A stretch of 64,000 nt of DNA from Anaerolineales bacterium UBA6055 (GTDB lineage: Bacteria > Chloroflexota > Anaerolineae > Aggregatilineales > Phototrophicaceae). Shown here piece after piece: positions 26,119-34,579 of the stretch (its first letter is position 1; every line of letters starts with the position of its first letter). Position numbers and translations under genes: made by a program. The notes below the pieces were generated by a model. The model had not been told where the DNA came from and ran no database searches. It saw only the letters and a list, made by a program, of their open reading frames with translations. Location of the stretch: positions 54,352 through 118,351 of the forward strand of contig DIYL01000056.1 of NCBI GenBank assembly GCA_002428985.1, in the 5' to 3' direction.

Positions 26119-26814
26119 CTATGACACAATTCGCAGTCGATATTCACGTCGAAAATCCGGAAAGCTAGGAATATCCAAGCTCACGCGTAAAAACCAATTC
26201 AGCTTGTTCCGTTCAGTCTCAAAGGTATGCATCGCATCCGGCGGAATCGTAAAGGTTAAAGGTTCATCAATCGGGCTATTGGGGTCAACATGCACTTCGA
26301 ATTCGACCCGCTCGTCAATGATATTATCGTGATGTTCGGTCACAGTGCTGGTGCCCTGTTGATAGGTGGCAGTCTCACGCAAGATGAGGGTATAAGCAAC
26401 TGACTTAAGGGTGACGCCACGCTTAAAATTTTGCTGATAGCGAATGTCAAAGGTATCGTCGCGCTTGAGTTGGACTTCTGTAATCATGAGTTCTGGCGGT
26501 GTAAATAATGTACTCATGAGGAATCCATATCCGCCGACCAGTACAATCCCGATGATAACGGGGCCTGCGAAGAATCCACAGAACATAACAAATGGGAATC
26601 CAGAATTATCTGCTGCACCACTAAACACAAAACCAAAAAATAGTAAAAACATCCATCCGACCATCATCACACCAAATAGTCTGCTGACTATTTTTAGGGA
26701 TGCAGTCGAGACATACGGCGCAATTGCGCTAACAATTGGGATACCGGAGAATTGTGATGTGATAGTCGTCAGTCCGGCATTTGCTGCGACATCATCATAT
26801 GGGCGCAAAGACAT
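26119..26814 (-). CDS. membrane-anchored arrestin-fold protein, first gene of operon
   Basis: The 231-residue protein leads the leftward operon. After a short N-terminus (SLRPYDDVAANAGLTTI) it has two membrane segments (VSRLFGVMMVGWMFLLFFGF and FAGPVIIGIVLVGGYGFL). The arrestin-like domain has LKRDDTFDIRYQQNF, YTLILRETATYQQG, TIPPDAMHTFETERN and VSLDIPSFPDFRREYRL. The P-x-F-P-D-F ending is shared by the paralogues. A GGAGGA box lies upstream, and no promoter is obvious in the 244 bp to the divergent gene at 27059. Confidence 0.65.
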   Translation of the reverse strand: MSLRPYDDVAANAGLTTITSQFSGIPIVSAIAPYVSTASLKIVSRLFGVMMVGWMFLLFFGFVFSGAADNSGFPFVMFCGFFAGPVIIGIVLVGGYGFLMSTLFTPPELMITEVQLKRDDTFDIRYQQNFKRGVTLKSVAYTLILRETATYQQGTSTVTEHHDNIIDERVEFEVHVDPNSPIDEPLTFTIPPDAMHTFETERNKLNWFLRVSLDIPSFPDFRREYRLRIVS

Positions 26815-27058
26815 AATTGGTATGTTCCTCCATTTTTCAACTCTTACAGTCTAATATGGTTAGAATATCGACGCAATTTATTGCACTAAGCCCCCCAATT
26901 AGTGTTAAAATAGGGTTATAGGAAGATGTTCATAATTTGTCAATGAAAATCTAACTGAAGTGTGGCACACTTGAGTATCAAATGATGTCATTGAAACGAT
27001 TGTCATTATAGAGTCGTATACCAAACAAGATGTACATATAAGTAAATTCGGTGGAAAT

Positions 27059-27895
27059 ATGATTCGTTTAAAACGACGCAATACAGCATGGTTGACCGCA
27101 ATGGGCCTCTTGATCGGGTTTGCACTTTTGGCTGCTCCGATTTCGGCGGCAGTGCAACTTTCATTAATTGGAGCATTTGCTGTTGCGGTGATTGCTTCTA
27201 TGGTCGAATTGGGACCCGACCGCGAAAGCTTGATTGATGTCCTACAGCGTGCGCCTATCCGTCGGCGTGTGACCCCACAAGCCCGTGAGGCTGCAGAACG
27301 CGCTGCCTCCTCGGCTGGTTATTTCACACGGGGTTTGGTGATGCTTGATATTGGATTAATCGCCATGCAAACAGGGATGGAAGGGTTGGCGATGCGTCGC
27401 ACCCGCAACATCTCTAAAGATGATGATGGCGCGCGTCCATTTGTAACCTTGTACGTCCAACCAGAAGAAGCCGAACGTCAAGCTGTGATTCGCTTTGAGA
27501 TTTATAATCAACTCGGCGAAGAACAATACGTGCACGAGATGAAAACATACTTGCGCGAAGGAGAGCTCAATATCCTTGCCGACCATCACTTACCACTGGC
27601 GGGTAACCGTGGTATTGATGGCAGTGGTGATTGGGATTTGCGTGTGTATATTGACGGCAACCTTGCTGGAATGCACAATTTGATGCTATCGCCATCGGTG
27701 AATGAACGTCGCAGACGACTAAGTGGTGAAGAAGAATACACTAGTGGGCTGGCAACAAAACAACGGACAAGCAATAACCTCAAAGATATGGTGATTGTCG
27801 ATGAAGTCGAACAACCCGAACAAACCAAGCTGGGTGACTTGCTACAACAACAGCAACCATCCAACCGTGGCGGTTATTCGCGAAATCGAAAATAA
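27059..27895 (+). CDS. membrane protein, related to next gene
   Basis: The 278-residue protein has two N-terminal hydrophobic segments (WLTAMGLLIGFALLAAPISA and LSLIGAFAVAVIASMVELG). A basic linker and a soluble domain follow: VMLDIGLIAMQ, RPFVTLYVQPEEAERQAVIRF, EEQYVHEMKTYLREGE and GDWDLRVYIDGNLAG. The tail is Q- and N-rich. The same order of elements (DIGLL, RFEI, YVHE, W-x-LR-IDG) appears in the next gene, so the pair arose by duplication. Function is unknown; the soluble domain looks like a beta-sandwich. GGTGGA is the ribosome binding site. Confidence 0.65.
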   Translation: MIRLKRRNTAWLTAMGLLIGFALLAAPISAAVQLSLIGAFAVAVIASMVELGPDRESLIDVLQRAPIRRRVTPQAREAAERAASSAGYFTRGLVMLDIGLIAMQTGMEGLAMRRTRNISKDDDGARPFVTLYVQPEEAERQAVIRFEIYNQLGEEQYVHEMKTYLREGELNILADHHLPLAGNRGIDGSGDWDLRVYIDGNLAGMHNLMLSPSVNERRRRLSGEEEYTSGLATKQRTSNNLKDMVIVDEVEQPEQTKLGDLLQQQQPSNRGGYSRNRK

Positions 27896-27909
27896 GTAAA
27901 GGTTGATGT

Positions 27910-28752
27910 ATGGATTTTAATGAAAACCGCAACACTTGGTTTCTAGCATTTATCTTATTGGCACTTGGCGCGGTGGCATTACTGGGTAATAGCTTCCCCG
28001 TCATTTTGGTTTTATTGGGCTTATTGTTCCTAGTCCGCCAATTTGATAATGACAACGTCAGTTCCAACCTGACCCAAAATCAGGATTATAACTACAACTA
28101 CAATTATAACTACGACTACGAAGATGATTATGAAGATGACTACGATGACTTCGAAATCTTCAATCAACAACCCGCCAGCGCAGAGCAGCGGGTGTATCGT
28201 CATGCATTAGAATCGGTCACGCGGGCAGGGCTGGATCCTGATGAAGTCGCTGTATTAACCGTCGATATTGGATTATTGACCACCAGTGGCGATTCCGAAC
28301 CCCAAATTTACCGGACGTGGTCGCTACCTGATGATATTGACTATATCCAACCATTTGTGCAGGTCCGTGTGCCTCAAGATGCGACCGGTAATATTCGCTT
28401 TGAAATTGTAGATTCTGTTGGTAATGTCGCGTATGTCCACGAAGACAGCTTTAACTTACAACGCGGGCGTAACTTCCTCACCCCAAGCACGCGTATGCCA
28501 TTACACGATCAATTAGAATTAGATGGCAAATGGGGACTCCGAATTATTGCGGATGGCGTTATTATTGCCGATCATCGCTTTGAATATTCCGAAGCAACAG
28601 GTGCAAATATCCGCCGTCATATTGGCGAAGATGGCGAAATTAACACTGAGATGCGCGCTGTCATGACGGAAAATCGCATCCCGAAAATGTCACTCGATGA
28701 TCTTCTCGCCTATCAAGATGACGAAGAAGACCAACAACAACAGCGTAAATAA
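27910..28752 (+). CDS. membrane protein with YN-repeat and acidic linker
   Basis: The 280-residue paralogue of the preceding gene lies 14 bp downstream and is surely co-transcribed. Two short hydrophobic segments (TWFLAFILLALGAVALLG, FPVILVLLGLLFLV) are followed by a low-complexity linker of YN/YD pairs and acidic EDDYEDDYDD. The soluble domain has VAVLTVDIGLLTT, QPFVQVRVPQDATGNIRF, NVAYVHEDSFNLQRGR and WGLRIIADGVIIAD. It ends in EEDQQQQRK. The linker may be an unfolded tether or cation-binding region. A strong terminator follows. Confidence 0.65.
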   Translation: MDFNENRNTWFLAFILLALGAVALLGNSFPVILVLLGLLFLVRQFDNDNVSSNLTQNQDYNYNYNYNYDYEDDYEDDYDDFEIFNQQPASAEQRVYRHALESVTRAGLDPDEVAVLTVDIGLLTTSGDSEPQIYRTWSLPDDIDYIQPFVQVRVPQDATGNIRFEIVDSVGNVAYVHEDSFNLQRGRNFLTPSTRMPLHDQLELDGKWGLRIIADGVIIADHRFEYSEATGANIRRHIGEDGEINTEMRAVMTENRIPKMSLDDLLAYQDDEEDQQQQRK

Positions 28753-28780
28753 AATTCCCTATGAGAAGTTAGCAATTGAG

Positions 28781-28812
28781 TAGCCCTTGATAGCGTATCG
28801 AGGGCTATTTTT
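28781..28812 (+). terminator. rho-independent terminator
   Basis: TAGCCCTTGATA (28781-28792) pairs with TATCGAGGGCTA (28796-28807) with one wobble around GCG, followed by TTTTT. It ends the two-gene membrane operon. Confidence 0.85.
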
Positions 28813-28820
28813 GTTTATGA

Positions 28821-28847
28821 TGCCCCTACGACTTTCATGTAGGGACA
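28821..28847. repeat. TGCCCCTAC-type intergenic palindrome
   Basis: TGCCCCTAC (28821-28829) faces GTAGGGACA (28839-28847) with one mismatch. It is a shorter member of the TGTAGGG family. Confidence 0.45.
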
Positions 28848-28868
28848 TGTCATATATTTGAGGTGTGC

Positions 28869-29684
28869 TTAAAGTTCTTGGCAGGTGTTGGTGATTTTAC
28901 CAATGCCGTCAATTTCGATACTGACGACTGAGCCTGTGGTCAAGAATTGTGGTGGTTTCATCGCCTTACCGACACCCGAGGGTGTTCCGGTCAGAATCAT
29001 ATCGCCGGGGTTCAGTGTGAAGGCACGCGATAGATATTCGATCAAAAATGGAATTTTAAAAATCATATTGGCGGTCGAACCGTTTTGTTTTTCAACTTGA
29101 TCGACTGTAGTCACAATTGTCAGGTCATGTGGGTTGGCGATGTCATCCGCTGTGACAATACATGGACCAATTGGACAGAATGTATCCAACCCCTTCGCAC
29201 GCACCCATTGTTTATCACTCGACTGTAAGTCTCGGGCGGACACATCGTTAGCGACCGTATACCCAAACACATAATCCAACGCATCATCTGCCGACACACG
29301 GCGCGCAGTCTTGCCGATAATAACCGCTAGTTCGCCTTCCCAATCGACTTGTTCTGTTAAATCATTTTCCCACTCAATCGTATCGCCAGTGCCAATAATT
29401 GCGCTCGGCATCACCGCAAACACCAGTGGTTGAGACGGCACTTCATTGTTCAGTTCACGGGCATGTTCGACATAATTACGCCCAATCGCCAGAATCTTTT
29501 CCGGCATCAACGGTGGTAACAACGTTACGTGGTCTAGTGTATCGGTTACATCAGATGCGCTAGGGATTTCTCCACTGGCGATCAGATCACGCATCGATAC
29601 ATCCGTATCTAATCGTTGAATACCGTCTTCACCTAAAATACCAACATAGGACGTTCCATCGGCTAAGTAGCTGACTAATTTCAT
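28869..29684 (-). CDS. fumarylacetoacetate hydrolase family enzyme
   Basis: The 271-residue protein has the FAH catalytic domain (about 65-270). Features are KILAIGRNYVEHARE, the metal-binding acidic residues in VDWEGELAVIIGK, VANDVSARDLQ, AKGLDTFCPIGP and the C-terminal GDMILTGTPSGVG. Members cleave or decarboxylate 2-hydroxy-dienoates and acylpyruvates in aromatic and sugar-acid catabolism. The N-terminal strand domain is short, as in the YcgM-like branch. The ATG at 29684 is chosen: GGAG lies six bases upstream, whereas the ATG at 29687 is too close. Confidence 0.9.
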   Translation of the reverse strand: MKLVSYLADGTSYVGILGEDGIQRLDTDVSMRDLIASGEIPSASDVTDTLDHVTLLPPLMPEKILAIGRNYVEHARELNNEVPSQPLVFAVMPSAIIGTGDTIEWENDLTEQVDWEGELAVIIGKTARRVSADDALDYVFGYTVANDVSARDLQSSDKQWVRAKGLDTFCPIGPCIVTADDIANPHDLTIVTTVDQVEKQNGSTANMIFKIPFLIEYLSRAFTLNPGDMILTGTPSGVGKAMKPPQFLTTGSVVSIEIDGIGKITNTCQEL

Positions 29685-29865
29685 CATATTCTCCAAATAT
29701 AGCAGTCATCAAATTTGCTTAAGTTTACCAAACTTTGAACACACACGGGTATAGATGTTAACTGCATAATCGCACTCTCGTGTCATCAATCAGCTCTGAA
29801 TACGATACAATATGCAATGCGGGTTTATACACATCGAATCGGCAACGGGGAGAAACATCACACTA

Positions 29866-31041
29866 ATGAATAAGTTCTGGTCTTTTACCTATTATTTCAT
29901 CTTCTTCGGGGCTGTCGCCGCATTTGGTCCCTATCGCGTGTTGTTCTATCAAGAACTCGAGTTTACAGGCACGCAAATCGGTCTATTGGTTGGCATCGCA
30001 CCGTTGATTACAGTATTCAGTCTACCGATTGTCACGGGATTTGCTGATCGCACCAATCGTCATAAATCTATGATGAACTTATCGTTTGTGATGATGATTG
30101 TGTCGGTGATGGCGTATCCGTTGTTGGATTCATTTGTCCCTCTGCTTGTGTTGGCAGTTGTATTGACGATCTTCTTTTCTGCGAGTATACCACTGGCCGC
30201 AAGTGCAATTATGTACATGCTTGCCGAGGAAAAAGACCTATATGGACGTATGCGTCTCGGTGGGACAATTGGCTTTAGCATCGTATCGACGATTATTGGT
30301 GCACTTGTCGAAAGCAATGGACTACGCATTGCGTTTTGGGCAGGAGGGATTTTGCTGTTCTTCACATTCCTCGCCAGCAAAAAAATGGAACATGGTGAAA
30401 AGGCGAGTAAAGACCCCGACAAAAAGAAAAAAGGGCGACCTCTTGAAGTCCTAAAAAATCCACATTTTCTGCTGTTTCTGTTGCTCGGATTTTGTGGCGG
30501 TATCTCGTTTTCGACAATCAGTACCTATCTCTTCCCCTATATGAAAGAACTCGGTGCTGGAGAGTCGATTATGGGGTTAGCGCTGACAGTTGGCACAATA
30601 GTCGAAATCCCTGTGCTATTTTTTGTCAGCAGTTTCATCAAAAAGTTCAACACCTATGCTATCGTTGTTTTTTCCATCGTGATGACTGGTGTACGATTTT
30701 TTCTACTGGCGATTGTTAACGACCCGACACTGGTCTTATTAGTGCAATTACTTAATGGGTTTAATCACCCGTTATTGACAGTCGCGGGTGCAATCTATGC
30801 CGATGAACAAGCACCACAGGGATATCGTGCGACTGCACAAGGCATATTTAATGTCGCGGTAAGTGGCGTTGGGGCAGCCATCGGTGGGTTTGCAGGTGGC
30901 TTGTTATTTGATAGTGTCGGTCCGAAACAGATGTATCTCATGCTTGGTATTTTCGTGATGGGTGTTGTTATGTTTGTCAGTGTGGTACGGTTTATACTAC
31001 CAGCAGAAAAACCCAGACCAACAATTGCATCCACCGTTTAA
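29866..31041 (+). CDS. MFS transporter (LacY/HcaT-like)
   Basis: The 391-residue protein has about 12 membrane segments and starts MNKFWSFTYYFIFFGAVAA in its first helix. ADRTNRHKSMM is the conserved loop between helices 2 and 3, and YGRMRLGGTIGFSI lies in helix 4-5. The pattern fits the MFS_1-like group that includes the 3-phenylpropionate and nucleoside/oligosaccharide proton symporters. A charged loop (EHGEKASKDPDKKKKGRP) divides the two halves. The substrate is unknown. The frame extends 18 codons upstream to 29812, but that stretch is not hydrophobic; neither start has an ideal ribosome binding site. Confidence 0.8.
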   Translation: MNKFWSFTYYFIFFGAVAAFGPYRVLFYQELEFTGTQIGLLVGIAPLITVFSLPIVTGFADRTNRHKSMMNLSFVMMIVSVMAYPLLDSFVPLLVLAVVLTIFFSASIPLAASAIMYMLAEEKDLYGRMRLGGTIGFSIVSTIIGALVESNGLRIAFWAGGILLFFTFLASKKMEHGEKASKDPDKKKKGRPLEVLKNPHFLLFLLLGFCGGISFSTISTYLFPYMKELGAGESIMGLALTVGTIVEIPVLFFVSSFIKKFNTYAIVVFSIVMTGVRFFLLAIVNDPTLVLLVQLLNGFNHPLLTVAGAIYADEQAPQGYRATAQGIFNVAVSGVGAAIGGFAGGLLFDSVGPKQMYLMLGIFVMGVVMFVSVVRFILPAEKPRPTIASTV

Positions 31042-31072
31042 ACCTCACAATCGAATAATTCTGATTGAGTGC

Positions 31073-31078
31073 TATACT
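31073..31078 (+). promoter_or_regulatory. extended -10 element TGCTATACT
   Basis: TATACT preceded by TGC lies 73 bp before the acetyltransferase ATG. It is identical over nine bases to the element at 11658-11666. Confidence 0.4.
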
Positions 31079-31150
31079 AGCTCGTGTTTATAGACTTTAA
31101 TGGGTCTTTGAAGTTTTTAAAAGTTATATTTATGCACTGGGGAGATTAAC

Positions 31151-31735
31151 ATGAGCGCACTCACACCCGATTATTCAAACTACTTCTGGCAAGGCGAAAA
31201 AATTCGATTACGCCCATGGCGATTAGAAGACGCTGAATTACGCTTCATCACATCATTGGACAGTTGGACAATAGCCTTTCATGAGGACGGCATTGAGTTA
31301 CCAACAACGCTTGATGATCAAAAAGAGTGGTTAGAGCAAGTTGTCAGTGGTAAAAAGGGCGACATGATCCGGTTTGCGATGGAAACGTTCGAGGGTGTCA
31401 CCGTTGGGTGGATCACATTACACAGCCAAGATCAGAAAAACGGGACATTTGGGTTTGGTGTTGCTGTCTATCGAGATTATCGCGGTAATGGATATGCGGT
31501 CGATGCGGCGCGGATCATACTCAAATATGGCTTTTGGGAACAACGCTACCAGAAGTGCAATTCGATGTGCCTAAATACGAATACGGCGTCAATTCGTATT
31601 CATGAAAAACTAGGGTTTATCCAAGAAGGTAGAATCCGACGCACCTGCTTTTATAATGGTGAATATCTTGACGATGTGTTATTTGGCATCACCCGCGAAG
31701 AATTTGATGAATTTATGAAAACGAATGGCAGTTAA
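31151..31735 (+). CDS. GNAT acetyltransferase, RimJ/RimL type
   Basis: The 194-residue enzyme belongs to the RimJ/RimL branch of GNAT N-acetyltransferases. It starts with KIRLRPWRLEDAELRF. The acetyl-CoA site is FGVAVYRDYRGNGYAVDAARI, followed by LNTNTASIRIHEKLGF and GRIRRTCFYNGEYLDDVLFG. The substrate could be a ribosomal protein, a peptide or an amine. GGGGAG precedes the ATG. Confidence 0.88.
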   Translation: MSALTPDYSNYFWQGEKIRLRPWRLEDAELRFITSLDSWTIAFHEDGIELPTTLDDQKEWLEQVVSGKKGDMIRFAMETFEGVTVGWITLHSQDQKNGTFGFGVAVYRDYRGNGYAVDAARIILKYGFWEQRYQKCNSMCLNTNTASIRIHEKLGFIQEGRIRRTCFYNGEYLDDVLFGITREEFDEFMKTNGS

Positions 31736-31743
31736 TCATTTCA

Positions 31744-31781
31744 AAAATATCTGTCTGACACGATTAGTTGTGCCAGACAGA
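31744..31781 (-). terminator. rho-independent terminator on minus strand
   Basis: TCTGTCTGACAC (31750-31761) pairs with GTGCCAGACAGA (31770-31781). On the minus strand the single mismatch becomes a G-T wobble, and ATTTTTG follows. It ends the protease gene 11 bp earlier. Confidence 0.7.
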
Positions 31782-31791
31782 CAATCGATGG

Positions 31792-32406
31792 CTAGACTTG
31801 ATAGCCTGTGATGACATCTTTGAGAAACTGTTTGACGATGTTGACAGGAATCGCAAAGCCAACTTCGGGGCCTGCGATCATGGTGTTGATACCGATAAGT
31901 TGACCATCAACATCAACTAACGGCCCACCCGAATGTCCCGGACGTAACTTGAGGCTGAGTGCAATCCATTCGCGGTCGTCAAAGCGTTCGGGTAGGTTCG
32001 TGCCGATGCCAATAATCACGCCCGATGTTAAACTATCGACAATCCCCCACGGGTGCCCAACTGCCATCACCCATTGTCCGGCACTTAAATCAGATGATGA
32101 GCCGATCTCGATTGTTGGCAAATCAGTTGTCGAAATTGCCAGTGCTGCGAGGTCTTTTTCTGCATCGAATCCGATCACTTGCGCTGGATACAGTTGATTA
32201 TCGGATAAGATAACGGATAGGTTTTTGCGCGGGGTATCTTTATCTTCAAGGATGACATGTGCATTGGTAACGATTAAGCCATCACTGTGCCAGATTGTGC
32301 CTGCGCCAATCGAGCCTTCTTCGGTTGTGATCTGCACAACACTTTCGCGTAATGTGTCGATTGCAATTGCCATTGAATTATTGAGTTGTTGCCAGATATT
32401 TGACAT
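31792..32406 (-). CDS. HtrA-like serine protease without PDZ domain
   Basis: The 204-residue protein is a trypsin-like S1C protease. The catalytic triad is visible: His50 in VTNAHV, Asp85 in AEKDLAALA and Ser159 in RPGHSGGPL. The oxyanion region AVGHPWG is present. There is no signal peptide, membrane anchor or PDZ domain, unlike DegP/DegS, so it should be cytosolic and independent of PDZ gating. The C-terminus VGFAIPVNIVKQFLKDV is that of the HtrA fold. The serine motif has H-S where the family usually has N-S. Confidence 0.85.
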   Translation of the reverse strand: MSNIWQQLNNSMAIAIDTLRESVVQITTEEGSIGAGTIWHSDGLIVTNAHVILEDKDTPRKNLSVILSDNQLYPAQVIGFDAEKDLAALAISTTDLPTIEIGSSSDLSAGQWVMAVGHPWGIVDSLTSGVIIGIGTNLPERFDDREWIALSLKLRPGHSGGPLVDVDGQLIGINTMIAGPEVGFAIPVNIVKQFLKDVITGYQV

Positions 32407-32492
32407 ACGAAACAGTCCATTTCTATCTCAGGTGATATAACGGGGGAAATTTGATTTTCCAGCGGTTGAGATGGAATAAGACAACACAAAAA

Positions 32493-32540
32493 TATCAATC
32501 TATGGGTTGTCGAGTTTCCACTCACCAATATAGATTGATA
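32493..32540. repeat. 11-bp inverted repeat with structured loop
   Basis: TATCAATCTAT (32493-32503) and ATAGATTGATA (32530-32540) are perfect arms. The 26-nt loop can form GAGT/ACTC. It lies between two leftward genes and could be an attenuator or operator for the protease gene. Confidence 0.45.
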
Positions 32541-32608
32541 GATCAAATGAGGTATGTCAACTGTATCGTATGGATACAAACAGGTCAAATATAAACTGTG
32601 TAAGAATT

Positions 32609-33028
32609 TTAAACACCTAACCGACGGTGCTCAACTTTGATGCAACGATCTGTTGCCATTTGAATCCCTGCTTCTAGTGCTGTCGCTCGCGCTGTAGGGT
32701 CATCTACACCAAGCTGTGCCCAAATTGCCGTGGTACCTTTTGCAACCGCATCATCAACAACACCGGCTAAATACTCCGAACGGCGAAATACATTCACTAT
32801 ATCAATTGTGTCAGGTATATCTGCCAGTGACGCGTAACTGGGTTCACCATCAATCTCATCGACGGTTGGGTTGACTGCATAGACTGTATAGCCAACTGCA
32901 CGCAGAAAATTGGCAATTTGATAGCTGGTACGATTGGGTTTATCAGAGTGTCCGACAACAGCAATTGTCTTTGCATTTTTCAGCACATCATACATTGTCG
33001 TGTCATGGTCATTGAGGAAGTCTGCCAT
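32609..33028 (-). CDS. CoA-binding protein (YccU-like)
   Basis: The 139-residue protein is a single Rossmann-type CoA-binding domain: KTIAVVGHSDKPNRTSYQIAN, GYTVYAVNP, SLADIPDTIDIVNVF and AIWAQLGVDD. The family is widespread and its role poorly known; related domains occur in succinyl-CoA ligases and protein acetyltransferases. The C-terminus MATDRCIKVEHRRL contains the usual late cysteine. AAGGA precedes the ATG. Confidence 0.88.
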   Translation of the reverse strand: MADFLNDHDTTMYDVLKNAKTIAVVGHSDKPNRTSYQIANFLRAVGYTVYAVNPTVDEIDGEPSYASLADIPDTIDIVNVFRRSEYLAGVVDDAVAKGTTAIWAQLGVDDPTARATALEAGIQMATDRCIKVEHRRLGV

Positions 33029-33161
33029 GTGGTTATCCTTATCATTTGAAGTTATGGATTCACTATAGAATTGTTTTCTGATTTTGAACAGACAATAGAC
33101 AAATGAGGTATGATAAAAATAAACCGCTTATTATCTATTCTAGATGCATAGGGGAAACTAT

Positions 33162-33485
33162 ATGAGTACATCACCTGATGATTTTGGTATCCCTAAACAG
33201 TATGCCGATGCACAAGGACGTATTATCCATTGGCCCCGCCGGAAAAATCGTAAATATCAGCTCAATATCTTACGCTACCTCCTCACCAAGTTTGAGCTAG
33301 ACCGCATCTATACTGAAAAAGAAGTGAATGATATTCTGTGTGAATATCACACGTTTGAGGATTGGGCAATGTTACGCCGTGAATTATTTGTGTTGGGGTG
33401 GATGAACCGTGAATTGAACGGCACCGATTATCAGCGCGTGGCACGTATAGTAGATGATATGATACCGTCCGGACGTGCGGATTAA
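33162..33485 (+). CDS. stand-alone DUF2087 protein
   Basis: The 107-residue protein is a DUF2087 domain: HWPRRKNRKYQLNILRYLLTKFE, DRIYTEKEVNDILCEYHTFED and LRRELFVLGWMNRELN. It is closely similar to the C-terminal half of the ArsR fusion at 12614, but has no DNA-binding domain. DUF2087 probably binds nucleic acid or a protein partner. The ATG at 33162 is chosen, with AGGGGA upstream; the ATG at 33144 precedes that site. Confidence 0.85.
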   Translation: MSTSPDDFGIPKQYADAQGRIIHWPRRKNRKYQLNILRYLLTKFELDRIYTEKEVNDILCEYHTFEDWAMLRRELFVLGWMNRELNGTDYQRVARIVDDMIPSGRAD

Positions 33486-33491
33486 GTGAAA

Positions 33492-33512
33492 GGGAGTACG
33501 TATAGCACTCCC
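33492..33512. repeat. small inverted repeat between convergent genes
   Basis: GGGAGT (33492-33497) pairs with ACTCCC (33507-33512). It lies in the 42-bp gap between convergent genes and probably ends one or both transcripts. Confidence 0.45.
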
Positions 33513-33527
33513 ATGAGTATATAGTGA

Positions 33528-34358
33528 TTACATTAAAGCGAGGATGCGTGCCGGACCGCCAGACCCTTCTTGATATTTGGGTATGCCACAGACAATCGTC
33601 GCACTGTGCCCAATAATTTCTGCTAAATTCGCGACATTTTCGATACCGAGCAAGCCTGCCCCAAGAATCGAATAATGCACATCAAAAGTCTGCGATGGCC
33701 CATGATCAAGGCTGAGTGTATCTACACCAACGCCATGAATGCCTGTTTCGTTCACAAGATATTCAGCTGCTTCTGGGCTAAAACCGGGGAAATGTAGCCC
33801 CTCGTCATCTCCCAAATAGGTTTGTTCACCGACGAATGCTTCCCATCCAGAGTACATCAGCACAAATGCGCCTTCAGGTATATCACCATTTTCACTTTGC
33901 CATGCTTCGAGGTCTTCAACGGTGACCATCGCATCACGATCTTCTTCGGCTCTGGCAGAGATATCAATCACAACAGCCGAGCCAACGAGCATACTCGCAG
34001 GTAATTCATCTACGAGTGCACCATCACCGATGAAGTGACCAGGGAAATCCATATGTGTCGATGTGTGTTCGCCAAATGTCCATTGTTGTGCGTAGAAGCC
34101 ATTTTCTTCTACAGTGACCAACGATTCGCGTTGTGCTTGGTTAAACCCCGGGAATACGGGGAAATCGGTCGTTAATCCATGACTGAGGTCAACAACAGCA
34201 CCTGTCTCATGCGAGTCTGCGCGTACAAGTTTTGGCCCGATTGCTAAACCCGCTGCAAGGGTGCTACCAAACTTGAGGAAGTTCCGACGACTTACTTTGG
34301 GTAGACCGTCTTTTTTAATACGTTCACGAACAGAATGAGCTACAGCATCGTTACACAT
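33528..34358 (-). CDS. Tat-exported cyclase-family hydrolase
   Basis: The 276-residue protein has a twin-arginine signal (SRRNFLKFGSTLAAGLAIG), so it should be exported folded. The mature part is a cyclase/kynurenine-formamidase-like domain. The metal-binding motif reads EHTSTHMDFPGHF, near H-x-G-T-H-x-D-x-P-x-H, and GVDTLSLDHG and AGLLGIENVANL are further family blocks. It is predicted to be a metal-dependent amidase or ester hydrolase; the substrate is unknown. AGGAG precedes the ATG. Confidence 0.85.
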   Translation of the reverse strand: MCNDAVAHSVRERIKKDGLPKVSRRNFLKFGSTLAAGLAIGPKLVRADSHETGAVVDLSHGLTTDFPVFPGFNQAQRESLVTVEENGFYAQQWTFGEHTSTHMDFPGHFIGDGALVDELPASMLVGSAVVIDISARAEEDRDAMVTVEDLEAWQSENGDIPEGAFVLMYSGWEAFVGEQTYLGDDEGLHFPGFSPEAAEYLVNETGIHGVGVDTLSLDHGPSQTFDVHYSILGAGLLGIENVANLAEIIGHSATIVCGIPKYQEGSGGPARILALM

Positions 34359-34579
34359 ATGCTATCTCCTACTAAAAATAATTTACGATACAACAAGTTT
34401 AGTTCGGGATTGGATTTCTGCAACTTTTGCTCAGATTATCATTTTGGGATGCCAAAGCAATTGGCTACCAGCATTTGTTTATATTTGAACCTCAAGGTAA
34501 AGTCACTGCTAATCACCTGCAATGAATACGATTCTGTGGCACAATCAAGCCATAATGACGAACGAATTTGAAGGATACT

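Noticed and set aside
28087..28170. Tandem DNA repeat as a separate element
   Set aside because: The TAYAAC/GAYGAY repetition is explained by the YN/YD and acidic linker of the membrane protein.
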